Of a stretch of 64,000 nt of DNA, positions 17,021 through 27,300 are shown piece by piece. Under the pieces are notes generated by a model. It searched no databases. It was given only the letters and a program-made list of their open reading frames with translations, and was not told where the DNA came from. A program made the translations under genes and the position numbers. Every line of letters starts with the position of its first letter. Position 1 is the first letter of the stretch. The stretch comes from Sedimentisphaerales bacterium (GTDB lineage Bacteria; Planctomycetota; Phycisphaerae; Sedimentisphaerales; Anaerobacaceae). The stretch covers positions 1 to 64,000 of the forward strand of contig JAFGLV010000162.1 in assembly GCA_016927855.1 (NCBI GenBank), read 5' to 3'.

Positions 17021-17301
17021 GATGGACCGAAGAAGCGGCCGTCTGGGTTGAAGACATCTACCGCTACATCGCGCAAGACAATCCCCAAGCGGCCGCACGC
17101 GTCGTCACTTCTATCTACGAGAAGGCTCAGATGCTACGCCGCTTCCCACGGATGGGCCACACCCATCGCACCGAGCCAGAAGGAGAGATTCGGATTCTCC
17201 AGTACGGCCATTATCGCATCGCCTATCTCATTCGCGCCGAGGACGTGATCGAGATACTCGGCGTCTTCCACTCCGCCTTAGACATCGACCGTTATTTGTG
17301 A
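17008..17301 (+). CDS. ParE/RelE-family toxin
   Basis: The 97-residue protein has the family features in order: LRWTEEAAVWVEDIYRYIAQDNPQAA with the N-terminal helices, the Leu-Arg-rich MLRRFPRMGH, the strand pair EIRILQYGHYRIAYLI, and the final VFHSALDID. ParE proteins poison gyrase and RelE proteins cut mRNA. These motifs fit the ParE-like branch better, but the target cannot be fixed by eye. It overlaps its antitoxin by 13 bases. Length is standard. Expression is expected to be controlled by the pair through the promoter near 16776. Confidence 0.9.
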   Translation: MAALRWTEEAAVWVEDIYRYIAQDNPQAAARVVTSIYEKAQMLRRFPRMGHTHRTEPEGEIRILQYGHYRIAYLIRAEDVIEILGVFHSALDIDRYL

Positions 17302-17401
17302 TTGGGGGTCGGCAATTGCAGGACGGCTGAGCCGCGCTGTCCGTACGCCTGTCGGTTGGAGACGCGAGGTCAGTCGTATCCTGCGGGGGCGGGATATGAC
17401 A

Positions 17402-17433
17402 GGGCCCGCAGCGTCTTGGCAGCGTGCGGGCCC
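17402..17433. terminator. GC-rich hairpin downstream of the HU-like gene
   Basis: GGGCCCGCA (17402-17410) and TGCGGGCCC (17425-17433) form a perfect 9-bp stem around a 14-base loop. It lies 27 bases past the stop of the minus-strand HU gene and about 100 bases past the convergent toxin gene. No T run is present, so it could be a bidirectional terminator or a stabilising hairpin. Confidence 0.55.
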
Positions 17434-17459
17434 GAGGTTGGGTATCTGAGCGGTTAGGT

Positions 17460-17792
17460 TCAGACCATGTCTTTGAGATTCTTGAGGGGGCGGATCTTGA
17501 TTACGTTGCGAGCGGGCTTGGCCTTGAACATGGTCTCTTCGCCGGTGAAGGGATTGATCCCCTTGCGGGCTTTCGTGGCGGGCTTGCGGACCACGGTCAG
17601 CTTCATCAGGCCGGGGACCGCGTAGACGCCGGGACCGCGCTTGCCGAGGCTCTTGCCCATCTGGTCGGCCATCGCCTCGAACACCGCGCTGACCTGCTTC
17701 TTCGTCAGGTCGGTCGCCTCGGCAATTCCGGACACGATCTCGCCCTTGGTCATCGCCTTTGCAGATCCTTTGCTTTCCATCTTCTTTGCCAT
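17460..17792 (-). CDS. HU/IHF-family DNA-binding protein
   Basis: The start at 17792 (MAKKMESKG) has AAGGAGAG nine bases upstream; an earlier ATG 17 codons before lacks one. The 110-residue protein has an Ala/Lys-rich leader, then the HU helical region (MTKGEIVSGIAEATDLTKKQVSAVFEAMADQM). The DNA-binding arm region reads PGLMKLTVVRKPATKARKGINPFTGEETMFKAKPARNVIKIRP. The arm keeps the RKGINPFTGE pattern of the HU signature. It differs from canonical HU in its N-terminal extension and in the GPGVYAVPGL segment, like the HU-like proteins of planctomycetes and chlamydiae. It bends and compacts DNA. Confidence 0.9.
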   Translation of the reverse strand: MAKKMESKGSAKAMTKGEIVSGIAEATDLTKKQVSAVFEAMADQMGKSLGKRGPGVYAVPGLMKLTVVRKPATKARKGINPFTGEETMFKAKPARNVIKIRPLKNLKDMV

Positions 17793-18782
17793 AGTAGCTA
17801 CTCTCCTTGTGCTGACCTGACCGGCGATATCCGAGTACGCCACGGAATCGACCGATTCTACACTTATATTTTGAGCATCCCTATGAGTTTACGTGGCATC
17901 TGTCAAGCGAAAATACTGCGAGTTTTCCGGGGAATCACCCCATTTTGCGTGGTCGCAGCCAGTGGCGGACGAGCGCGCGCAGCGCGACGCGGCCGGACAC
18001 GCGAAGCTGATCCGCGTGGACAGCGTCCCGCCGACCTCGTCTCGGGGTCGCTTGGCACGACTCGCACCGCACGTTACATCGTGGCAGACCAGTCACGGGG
18101 CGAGTGATACGCGCGGTCGTCCGCTCACGCCCTTGGGTGCAAGTCTTCATCTGCGGTTGCAGCCGACCGGTCGTCGCGTAGACACAGCGGGTCCGGCGGG
18201 CTTCATCCCGTCCCGTTGTGATGCGTCGGGCTCGCGCCGGCTCTGTCCCATTGTCCCGGGTCGCAGCGGAGGATGGCTGTGGCTCGTAAAGGTATCAAAT
18301 GAAAAGACTTAGAAGAGATGCGGGGCGTCCTTAGCTACCCGCCTTCGGGGCCGATGGGGGGAGAATCGTGTTGCATCCAGGAGGTCAGACTGATATAGTC
18401 AAACTATGGTGAAACGTCTCAGGGCAGGTCTGCGCCGCGGCGGATTTCCGGGTCGAGCGGTGTCGTTATGGAGGCCTTCGGGTGAGCTTTCCACGTAGGC
18501 TCGGCGGCGCGGACGTGCAAGTCAAGGCACGGACAGAATATCCGGTGCGTACAGTGTGGTCCCGCGACATTGCCAATGCACACCGGTTCCGGCCGAGCCG
18601 CCGGATCAGGACGGAGGGGAGGCAAGCCAGGTTCGACAGCAGTCCGTGAAGAGAAACGTTGCACAAGTCGCCCGGTGGGAGCGCTCGCGCGCCGATCGAA
18701 AAAAACTTTGCGAGCTGAGCGGGAAGGTCGTCGGGCGACTGACTACAATCATCCGGTACATGGAAAACGAAGGAGGCTGGTC
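17793..18782. other. Long intergenic stretch without a supportable gene
   Basis: About 990 bases separate the HU gene from the first discoidin-type gene. Open frames on both strands here are Arg-rich shadows with no ribosome site or recognisable motif. The minus-strand sequence near 17906-17901 is TTGACA, a possible -35 for the HU gene, without a convincing -10. A locally less GC-rich patch at 18290-18420 holds CCGCCTTCGGGGC and an AGGAGG without an open frame. No tRNA-like cloverleaf was seen. A non-coding RNA cannot be excluded. Confidence 0.5.
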
Positions 18783-21416
18783 ATGACACACAAGTTGCTG
18801 ATCCCATGCGTGATATTGGCCCTCGGGCTGTGCGCGGCGCAGGTCGCCCAAGGTCAGTTGATTACGAATCTCCAGTGGCGCAACAGCGCGTATGCGGGCG
18901 ACCCGCAAGTGGCGGACGAGCCGCTCAACCTCGGCCAGCCGATCTTTATCGACCGCATCGATGTGGGCGGTCGCACGACCCGGTTCGCGGTGGTCCCTGA
19001 GTTCATGGTCGGGCTCGACTACATCCTGATGGCCAACAACGACCGGTCCAGCGCCGGCTTCGAGTTGGACATCACCGTCTCGCGCAGCGCCACGATATAC
19101 GTCTTCATCGACAACCGCGTCGGCGACAATAACGTGGACAATCCTCCCAACCTCAGCGGCAGCATCATGCCGTGGGTGGCCGAGCTGGGCTTCACCAACA
19201 CCTTCGAGCAGGTCGGCATCGACGAGAAGAACCAGGGAAATATCGACCGCTGGTCCACGATCTACAAGCTCGACGTCCCCGCCGGGACCGTCACACTGGG
19301 CCAGCAGAACGACGGGACCAGTCGGAACATGTACGGCGTTGCCGTCTGGGCGCCGAGTCCGCTGGCGCACGATCCGAAGCCCGAGGACGGCGCCGTGGAT
19401 GTCCCTCTGACGGCGCTGCTGTCCTGGACACCGGGCGCGGACGCCGTGTCGCATGACCTCTATTTCGGAACGGTCTTGGACGACGTCAACAATGCCAACC
19501 CGGCCAATCCGTTGAACGTGCTCGTCAGTGAGAATCAGGACGCCAACACCTACGACCCCGAAGGTCTGCTCGAATTCGACGGGACATACTACTGGCGCGT
19601 GGATGAGGTAGCAGCCAACGGGACGATCACGAAAGGGGCGGTCTGGCAATTCAGCGTTGAAAGGACCGGCTCCCCGATCGCGCCGGAACTGATCGTCGCG
19701 ACCGCATCGAGCTCGCAGGGGGGCTCGGGACCTGAGAATACGATCAACGAGTCAGGACTGAACGAAAACGACGAGCACTCCACCGCCGCGTCCGGCATGT
19801 GGCAAACCGCGCCCGGCGGCGAAGAGCCCGCCTGGATCCAGTACGCGTTCGACAGACCCTACAAGCTGCACGAATTGAAGGTCTGGAACTACAACGCCGA
19901 CCTGGAGTACATCGTGGGCTTCGGCCTCAAGAATGTCACGATTGAATATTCTCTCGACGGCGCCGACTGGATGACGCTGGGTGACGTCACGTTCGCGCAG
20001 GCGACGTCGGCTGCCGACTACACCGCCAACACGACGGTCGACTTCGAGGGTGTCACGGCTCAATACGTCCGCCTGGTGGTCAACAGCAGTTATGGTCCCA
20101 CCGGCCAGCACGGTCTGAGCGAAGTCCGCTTCCTCTACGTTCCGACGTATCCGCGCCAGCCCGAGCCGGCTTCGGGAGCGACCGATGTGGACACGGATGT
20201 GGTCCTGAATTGGCGTGCCGGTCGCGAGGCGGCGTCGCACGACGTCTATCTCAGCGCGGACGAAGAGGAAGTCCTCAGCGGGGCGGCGCTGGTCGACAGG
20301 GTGGCGGAGAATCGCTACGCCCTTTCGGGTCTGGACCTGGGAGCGAGCTACTACTGGAAGGTCGGCGAAGTCAACGAAGCCGAACCTGTCGCTATCTGGG
20401 AAGGCGAGGTGTGGAGCTTCACCACGCAGGACGCCTATCTCGTCGACGGCTTTGAGACCTACACCGACAACGAGGAAGAGGGCCTGGCGATCTGGCAGAC
20501 CTGGATCGACGGTTTTGGGACCACCGACAACGGCGCGCAGGTCGGACACAACCAACTGCCTTATGCCGAGCGGAACATCGTCCGTCAGGGTGCCCAGTCC
20601 ATGCCGTTTTACTACAATAACAGCGCGCTACCTCGTTCCGAGGCGAAGCGTACGTTCACAACGCCTCAGGACTGGACGCGTGGCGGCGCTGCGACCCTTA
20701 TGCTGTCTTTCCAGGGCAGTGCCGACAACACCGCCGGTCAGCTTTACGTGAAGATCAATGACGCCAAGGTCGTTTATGACGGCGATGCCTCTGACTTGTC
20801 CAAATCGTTCTGGATCCCCTGGCCCATCGACCTGGCCGCCGTTGGGACGGACCTGACGAACGTTCAGAGCCTGGCCATCGGCGTTGAAAACGGCGGCAAC
20901 GGCGCCCTGTACTTCGACGCCATTGCACTCTATCGTCTGGCTCCGGAACCGGCGGGAGCGGAAGTGTGGATCGAGGCGGAGGCGGCCGACACGATTGCCA
21001 CGCCGATGCGAATCTACGACGACCGCCAGGACGCCTCCGGCGGCGCTTACATCGCCACCTTCGGCGACAGCAGCAGTGGCAATCCGCCGGACAATGGTGT
21101 CGCGACCTACACGCTTAGACTTGACGGCGGTACCTATCGGATCATCGGCCGGGTCATCGCGCCCAGCGGAAACGACGACTCCTTCTGGGTCCGCCTCCAG
21201 GGCGCGACCACCAACACCGCCAACCACGTCAGCGGTTGGGTGCAGTGGAGTCTCGAGAACGGTGAAAACTGGCACGACGTGCCGGTCACCAGCATGGACG
21301 ATGACGGCGCGACAGTGCTGTTTACCGTCCAGCCCGGCGTCTACGGCCTGGAGATCGCCTTCCGCGAGGACGGCGCTCTGCTGGATAGTTGGATCATTAC
21401 GCAAGAGCTTCAATAG
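18783..21416 (+). CDS. Secreted multidomain protein: Fn3-like, discoidin (F5/8C) and CBM-like domains (paralogue 1)
   Basis: ATG 18783 has GGAGG six bases upstream and opens a signal peptide (LLIPCVILALGLCAAQVAQG). The 877-residue protein is modular. An N-terminal beta domain unique to this copy covers about residues 25-195. An Fn3-like repeat follows (DVPLTALLSWTPGADAVSHDLYFG to YYWRVDEVAANG). Then a discoidin-like domain (NEHSTAAS-type loop, WIQYAFDRPYKLHELKVWNYN, QYVRLVVNSSYG), a second Fn3-like repeat (SHDVYLSADEE, SYYWKVGEVNEAEP), a beta-sandwich beginning VDGFETYTDNEEEG, and a CBM6/35-like C-terminus (VWIEAEAADTIATPM, GGTYRIIGRVIAP). No catalytic motif was found. It is probably a surface or matrix carbohydrate-binding protein. 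Confidence 0.75.
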   Translation: MTHKLLIPCVILALGLCAAQVAQGQLITNLQWRNSAYAGDPQVADEPLNLGQPIFIDRIDVGGRTTRFAVVPEFMVGLDYILMANNDRSSAGFELDITVSRSATIYVFIDNRVGDNNVDNPPNLSGSIMPWVAELGFTNTFEQVGIDEKNQGNIDRWSTIYKLDVPAGTVTLGQQNDGTSRNMYGVAVWAPSPLAHDPKPEDGAVDVPLTALLSWTPGADAVSHDLYFGTVLDDVNNANPANPLNVLVSENQDANTYDPEGLLEFDGTYYWRVDEVAANGTITKGAVWQFSVERTGSPIAPELIVATASSSQGGSGPENTINESGLNENDEHSTAASGMWQTAPGGEEPAWIQYAFDRPYKLHELKVWNYNADLEYIVGFGLKNVTIEYSLDGADWMTLGDVTFAQATSAADYTANTTVDFEGVTAQYVRLVVNSSYGPTGQHGLSEVRFLYVPTYPRQPEPASGATDVDTDVVLNWRAGREAASHDVYLSADEEEVLSGAALVDRVAENRYALSGLDLGASYYWKVGEVNEAEPVAIWEGEVWSFTTQDAYLVDGFETYTDNEEEGLAIWQTWIDGFGTTDNGAQVGHNQLPYAERNIVRQGAQSMPFYYNNSALPRSEAKRTFTTPQDWTRGGAATLMLSFQGSADNTAGQLYVKINDAKVVYDGDASDLSKSFWIPWPIDLAAVGTDLTNVQSLAIGVENGGNGALYFDAIALYRLAPEPAGAEVWIEAEAADTIATPMRIYDDRQDASGGAYIATFGDSSSGNPPDNGVATYTLRLDGGTYRIIGRVIAPSGNDDSFWVRLQGATTNTANHVSGWVQWSLENGENWHDVPVTSMDDDGATVLFTVQPGVYGLEIAFREDGALLDSWIITQELQ

Positions 21417-21428
21417 ACCGATATGCCG

Positions 21429-21498
21429 ATCACCGCTGTCGCGGCCACGCTTCTCTCGCGCCAATGGCGAAAGACCAGCGTTAGCCGACAGCGGTGAT
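21429..21498. other. Structured hairpin element between the two paralogues
   Basis: ATCACCGCTGTCG (21429-21441) and CGACAGCGGTGAT (21486-21498) pair perfectly over 13 bases. The 44-base loop can form a second small stem (TCGC-GCCAATG-GCGA). It starts 12 bases after the first gene's stop, and a weakly T-rich ATTGTGTTCTT follows. It could be a terminator or a processing/stability element controlling the ratio of the two secreted proteins. Confidence 0.6.
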
Positions 21499-21548
21499 TG
21501 TGTTCTTGCCGTGTACTTGGGCTTCGGTTTTGGCGAAGGAGGAACGAC

Positions 21549-24308
21549 ATGCTTGCCCCTGCGAAGAGAGTTGGGAGTATCCTTGTGGTTCTGGTCTGCC
21601 TGCTGGCGGCGCCGGTCTGTTGGGCTGCGAGCGGCGTGATCTACTCCGATGATCTCAACGGCAGTGGTCCGCTCGAAGGATCGGCGCCGGACGTGCGTCC
21701 CGGCGTGGAAACCTGGCTGGCGGCGCCGGTCTTCAGCGCCGACGGCGTCGTCGCCACCGACCGCGTCTCCGGGACCACCTACCGGGCCTGGCTGCCTTTC
21801 ACCCCCGATCCGGGGCAGGTCTATGTCCTGTCGCTGGATGTTGACCCTCAGACCTCCGGTGCCAACAACGCCGGTGAGTGGTTCGCGCTGGGGTTCAGCA
21901 ACTCCAATGCAGTTACAGGAGATCCTGAATTCTGGGACTCGGGCATTGCCTGGATTCTGCACCGGATCACGCGCGACAGCGCCGACAACGACGAGATTCA
22001 GACCTTCGTCGGTCCCGGCATGTCTCAGTCGGCCAACTACCCCAGCAAGGAGAGTGGGCCCGTGAAGTTGACGGTCATCCTCGATACGACGGAGAGCCGC
22101 TGGACCGTAGAGTGGCTTCGCAACGGCGAAAGCATTCGTGGCCCGGTGACGTATGCGACGAATCCGACGATCAGCCAGGTGGGCTTTGCGAAAATCTGGG
22201 GGGCCGGTGGAACGGTCGACAATTTTGAACTGAAGCTCTCTGATCTGACAGCGCCGTTGGCGTCGCTTCCCCGTCCCGCCGACAAGGCCGACGACGTGCC
22301 GATCGACACGCTGCTGAGCTGGAGGCCGGGCGTGGACGCCGTCTCGCATGACGTGTATCTCGGTCCCGTTCTCGACGACGTGAGCAACGCCAGTCGAGCC
22401 AATCCGCTGGATGTGCTCGCCAGCGCCGCCCAGGACGCCAACACGTACGATCCCGCTGGTTCTCTCGACTACGGTCAGACCTATTACTGGCGCGTCGATG
22501 AGGTCGATGCGACCGGCGCCATCGTGACCGGCAGCGTCTGGAGCTTCACTGTCGAGCCGCGCTCCCTTCCCATCCTGGGTGTCACGGCGACAGCGTCGAA
22601 CTCGGAAGTGGACCGGGGACCCGAGAACACGGTGAATCGCTCCGGACTCACCGAGCAGGACGAGCACTCCACCGCAGCCGGGGACATGTGGCAGACGCAG
22701 CTCGGCGCGGCAGAGCCCGTCTGGATTCAGTATGCCTTCGACCAGATCTACAAGCTGCACGAGTTGAAGGTCTGGAACTACAACGGCGACCTGGAGTACC
22801 TCGTCGGATTCGGGCTCAAGGATGTCACTATAGAGTATTCCACCGACGGCGCGACTTGGACGACTTTAGGCGATTTCACGTTTGCCCAGGGCACGTCGTC
22901 CTCGGACTACCTGGCGAATACGACGGTGGACTTCGGCGACGCTGTGGCCCGATACGTCCGGCTGACCGTCAACAGCAGTTGGGGCACCAGCAGCCGGTAC
23001 GGCCTGAGCGAAGTCCGTTTCCTGTATATTCCGACGTTCCCGCGTGAGCCCTATCCTGCCTCAGGTGCGACGGACGTAAACCCTGACGTTGTCCTGACTT
23101 GGCGTGCCGGTCGCGACGCCGCGCTGCACGACGTCTATCTTGGCGCGGACGAAGCCACCGTCGAAACCGGTGCCGCCTTGATCGACGCTGTCGCCGATAA
23201 CCGCTATCCGCTTTCAGGTCTGGACCTGGGAGCGACGTACTACTGGAAGATCACGGAAGTCAACGAAGCCGGGCCGGTAGTTGCCTGGGAAGGCCCGACG
23301 TGGAACTTCACCACCGCAGGCGCGTATGTCGTGGACGACTTCGAGCGTTATAACGACAATGAGACCGCCGGTCTGGTCATCTGGCAGACCTGGGCCGACG
23401 GCTTCGGCACGACCGACAACGGGGCGCAGGTCGGGCATAGCCAGCCGCCGTACGCGGAGGAGGATATCGTCCATCGCGGCGATCAGTCCATGCCGTTCTA
23501 CTATAACAACAGCGGCACGTTCCTTCGCTCTGAGGCGGTCCGCACGTTCGACACGCCCCAGGACTGGACCCGCAGTGGCATCGAGACCCTCGTGCTCCAC
23601 TTCCAGGGTCGTGCCGACAATACCACCGGTCAACTGTATGTGAAAGTCAACGACGCCAGGGTGGTCTACAGCGGTTCCGCCTCCGATCTGACCAAGGAGT
23701 TCTGGGTCCCGTGGGCGGTGGATCTCGCTTCGGTCGGCACGGACCTGACGAACGTCCGGTCGCTGACGATCGGCGTCGAGAACGGCGGTTCCGGCCTCTT
23801 GCTCTTCGACGATGTCGGACTCTACCGCGTGGCTCCCCAATCGGCGCAGGCAGAGGCCTGGATCGAAGCTGAGGACGCCTATACGATCGACGAGCCGATG
23901 CAGGTATACACCGATCGCGAAGATGCCTCCGGCGGTGCCTACATCGCTACCATCGGCGACAACAGCAGTGGTGATCCTCCGGATGAGGGTGTCGCCAGCT
24001 TCCCGATCGCGCTGGCCGGCGGTACCTATCGGATCATCGGTCGGGTGATTGCCCCGACAGGCAATGATGACTCCTTCTGGGTCCGCCTCCAGGGTGCGAC
24101 GACCAATACCGTCAACCATGCCAGTGGCTGGATCCGCTGGGGCCTGGACATTGGCAACGACTGGCACGAAGTGCCGGTTCGCAGCATGGATGACGATGAC
24201 GCGACTGTGCTGTTTGATGTCGAGCCCGGCGTCTACAATCTGCAGATTGCCTATCGCGAGGACGGCGCCCTGCTGGACAACTGGATCGTCACGCAACAGC
24301 TTGAATAA
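21549..24308 (+). CDS. Secreted multidomain protein: Fn3-like, discoidin and CBM-like domains (paralogue 2)
   Basis: The start is set by AAGGAGGAACGAC directly before ATG 21549; the product opens with a signal peptide (ILVVLVCLLAAPVCWA). The 919-residue protein repeats the domain order of the upstream gene from the first Fn3-like repeat onward, with close similarity throughout: VSHDVYLGPVLDDV, WIQYAFDQIYKLHELKVWNYN, VDDFERYNDNETAG, WIEAEDAYTIDEPM. Its first 240 residues differ and form a LamG-like beta-sandwich (YVLSLDVDPQTSGANNAGEWFALGF). The pair therefore arose by duplication with exchange of the N-terminal module. It converges on the GH143/142-like gene, with 20 bases between stops. Role unknown; carbohydrate binding is likely. 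Confidence 0.75.
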   Translation: MLAPAKRVGSILVVLVCLLAAPVCWAASGVIYSDDLNGSGPLEGSAPDVRPGVETWLAAPVFSADGVVATDRVSGTTYRAWLPFTPDPGQVYVLSLDVDPQTSGANNAGEWFALGFSNSNAVTGDPEFWDSGIAWILHRITRDSADNDEIQTFVGPGMSQSANYPSKESGPVKLTVILDTTESRWTVEWLRNGESIRGPVTYATNPTISQVGFAKIWGAGGTVDNFELKLSDLTAPLASLPRPADKADDVPIDTLLSWRPGVDAVSHDVYLGPVLDDVSNASRANPLDVLASAAQDANTYDPAGSLDYGQTYYWRVDEVDATGAIVTGSVWSFTVEPRSLPILGVTATASNSEVDRGPENTVNRSGLTEQDEHSTAAGDMWQTQLGAAEPVWIQYAFDQIYKLHELKVWNYNGDLEYLVGFGLKDVTIEYSTDGATWTTLGDFTFAQGTSSSDYLANTTVDFGDAVARYVRLTVNSSWGTSSRYGLSEVRFLYIPTFPREPYPASGATDVNPDVVLTWRAGRDAALHDVYLGADEATVETGAALIDAVADNRYPLSGLDLGATYYWKITEVNEAGPVVAWEGPTWNFTTAGAYVVDDFERYNDNETAGLVIWQTWADGFGTTDNGAQVGHSQPPYAEEDIVHRGDQSMPFYYNNSGTFLRSEAVRTFDTPQDWTRSGIETLVLHFQGRADNTTGQLYVKVNDARVVYSGSASDLTKEFWVPWAVDLASVGTDLTNVRSLTIGVENGGSGLLLFDDVGLYRVAPQSAQAEAWIEAEDAYTIDEPMQVYTDREDASGGAYIATIGDNSSGDPPDEGVASFPIALAGGTYRIIGRVIAPTGNDDSFWVRLQGATTNTVNHASGWIRWGLDIGNDWHEVPVRSMDDDDATVLFDVEPGVYNLQIAYREDGALLDNWIVTQQLE

Positions 24309-24328
24309 ACGATGACTCGCCTCGTCGC

Positions 24329-27300
24329 CTAAGGATTGACGGGACCCTCGACTCTCGCCAGGGCGGACGAATGGGCGACCGGTTTGCCGTCTGCGAATAC
24401 GGAGAGGCCCGGACCTTTGCCGTAGCGCTGGCCCGTTTGGTCCCAGAGGATGGTCACCGTCTTTCCGTGGTAAGGCACGCCGTCAAGGGCGAAGAAGTCC
24501 CACGTGTCGGCCGGCACGAGGGGATGGACGAGAAGCGTATCGTCGGCGCGCGGACAGAGTCCGACCAGCCCGCTAATCACCAGGTCACAGAAAGTCGAGT
24601 GATTGTAGTAGCGGCTGCGCGCGCTCGCTCCCTTCAACCAGGCGCCGGTCTTCTCGTCTTGATACTCGCCGATGTAAGGCTTGTTACCCCAATGCTGGGC
24701 TTTCGCGTAGGTCAGCAGCGCTTCGAAGTAGTCCTGCACCGACAGCGGCATCGTGTCGCGGGCATCTTGCCCGCGCGTGTCGAAGGCGTCTCGCCTTCGA
24801 ATCGAGGGCAGAGCCCGTCCTGAGCGAAGCGAAGGAATGCCCTCGACACGCGCGGGCGGGGACGCCCGCGACACATTGCGCAGGGCGTTGGCCATCGCGG
24901 TGAGTGTCTGCGCGGTCGCGAAAGGCCAGACCGCGCCGTCCCATTCGCACGTGCCGACACCGTGCGTGCGAAACTGTGGGTGGCGCCTTTCAGCCGTGGT
25001 CAAGCCGAACGGCGCTTTGAAGCCTTCGGGATCGATCGCCTGCGCCCAGGCGGCTTCGTACCCGGCGTCCGGCAGATTGAAATACCACGGGATGAAACCG
25101 ATCTCTTCACGCACATCCGCCAGCGAGCCGCTCTCGAGGCGCACCTTGAAGAAATTCGCGTCCTTGTCCCAGAGTTGGTCGAGCACGAGTCTCCTGATCT
25201 CCTCGGCTTTGTTACGGTAGGTCCGCGCCAGGTCCGTCTGCCCGGCCAGGTCTGCGATTCTGGCAATCGCCAGCGCGTTGGCGTACATGTAGCTGTTGAT
25301 CGTCGGCCGGGCGTTTTTCACCCGGCGTCCACCGCTGATGGACTCCTCCATGCCGTCGCGCACGTCGTATTGCCAGAACAGCCCGCTGTCGAGCCGCTTC
25401 TCCTGTTCCCATTGCTCGTAGTCCTTGACCAGGTCGGGCAGCAAACCAATGAGGAACGCGCGGTCGTGGTTGACGAGATAGCGGTTGTACAGCGCGTCCG
25501 CCAACCAATTGCTGTATTTGTGCAGGTGCGGCTGCGAACCACCGTCGTTACCGCGCAGCCAGAAGCGAGCGTATTCGTCCAGCAGACCCTGGTCCTTCAG
25601 CCACCGGCCTTCATAAAGATGGTGTCCGAGGGCACAACTGATCGTATTGTATTTGCCCGCGTGACCGACCGGCGTGAGGAACTCCGTGAGCACGCGGCCG
25701 TCAGGCGTCTCCTTGATGTGCTTGCGGTACGTCCACCAGCGGTAGTAGTAGATTTCCTCGAAGGCCTGGTCGGGACATTCGAACAGCGGGACGTTGGCCT
25801 GCATCCACGACCACGCTTGCGCGTTGGGGATGGCGTTGACCACCGGCTCATCCTCCATGCGGTTGAACCTGTTCACATGGTGCTTGAAATCCTCGGCCTT
25901 CAGCACGGACCGTTGTGGGCCGGTCGCCTGGAAGTCTCTTAGGTAGTACACCGCCGCTTCGACCTTCTCATCGGCACCGGGCTCGTCCCAGCCTGCCTCG
26001 TTCTCGCTGCCGCTCTTGTACTCCTGCACGTCGTCGGTGAGCCGATAGGGTCCGGTGCGAAACTCGATTCGGTCAGGTACGCCCTCGACCGCAGAGAAAA
26101 CTGCGTCTGTGACGAGTTCCTTTCCGTCTACCAGCAGGTCGAAGCGTCGCGCCTCTGCATCGAGCCCGATCGCGAAGGAATACCACCGGCCGGCCTGCAA
26201 ATCCAAAGCCTTGGTGTAGTCTGAATCGCCTTTCTTGACGCAGTAGCTCTTGTCTGTACCGACGCGCGTCTGCATCAGACGCTGCCCCTTGGGCGAGACC
26301 ACCTCGATGTCCAGAAGCTGGGCGGCCGATTCGACGTACAAACGAAATGTGACCGTTTGCTTGTCTGCCTGCGGGAGCACGCGCACCGCTTTGGCATAGT
26401 CGTATGGGTCGAAGTCCTTGAGCCTCAGGCTTTTCTGCTGGCGGCTCGGAAAGTCCACAACCTCCACCGGGCACCACCGCGGCCCATAGATGTTCCAGTC
26501 CGTGACAGCGCCGCCGGGTTCCATCGCGGTGAAGTCATCCTGCACCGGACCGGTCACGTCGCGCCTGACCGGAATCGGGATACGGGAAATCCAGATATCT
26601 TCCTTGCTCACCGAGTACACGACCCACAGGTCATCGCCGGGCGGATTGCCGTTGCCTTCGATGATCCCGCGCACGTACTGTGGACCTGGACGCTTCTCCC
26701 TGCCCCAGAAGCGCTTGACCGGCAGTTCGCCGTGTACGTTGACGAGGCCGTCGAACAGAATGCCGTCGTCGCTGGTCGCGATAGAAAGAGGATGACGAGC
26801 GGCCGTGCCGGTGGGGTTGTACACCAGCGCGAACTGGCCGTTGTCCAACCGCTGGGCCCAGATCTTCGCGCCGCCGTAGGTGATGCTCTCGCAATACACA
26901 GGCTTGGACCACGTTTCGCCCTGATCGCGCGTCAACGTCAGCCAGCGGCTCTTGAAGAAGCCGACGACCACGCCGTCGTCGCGCGTGTAGAAACAGAACG
27001 CTTTGCCTGGCTCCTTGTTGCCTCGGACCTCGATCCAGGGAACGCGGTAGAATTCATCCTTGTCCTGGCAGAACCGGTCTTCCTCCCACCACTGCATCCT
27101 GCGGATCTTGTCCGCCAGGAAGGCGTCGCACGCTTCGACGAAGCCTTTATCTGGCGACGCCGTGTACAGTGGGTAATGGACCTGGCCTTTCCAGTTGTCA
27201 TTGAGCCGGATGAAATAGATCGGACCCAGGGAATCGTCGGGACGGATTTCGCGCACCACGCGGCCGATGCCATACCCTTCGTTGCCGCCGTAGTGGCCCA

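Noticed and set aside
17793-18782. A tRNA, riboswitch or small gene in the long gap
   Set aside because: No cloverleaf, TPsiC-like GGTTCGA arm in context, or conserved riboswitch core could be recognised by eye.
20628-22760. Minus-strand frame of 710 codons across both secreted paralogues
   Set aside because: Spans two genuine genes in antisense and has no recognisable motif.
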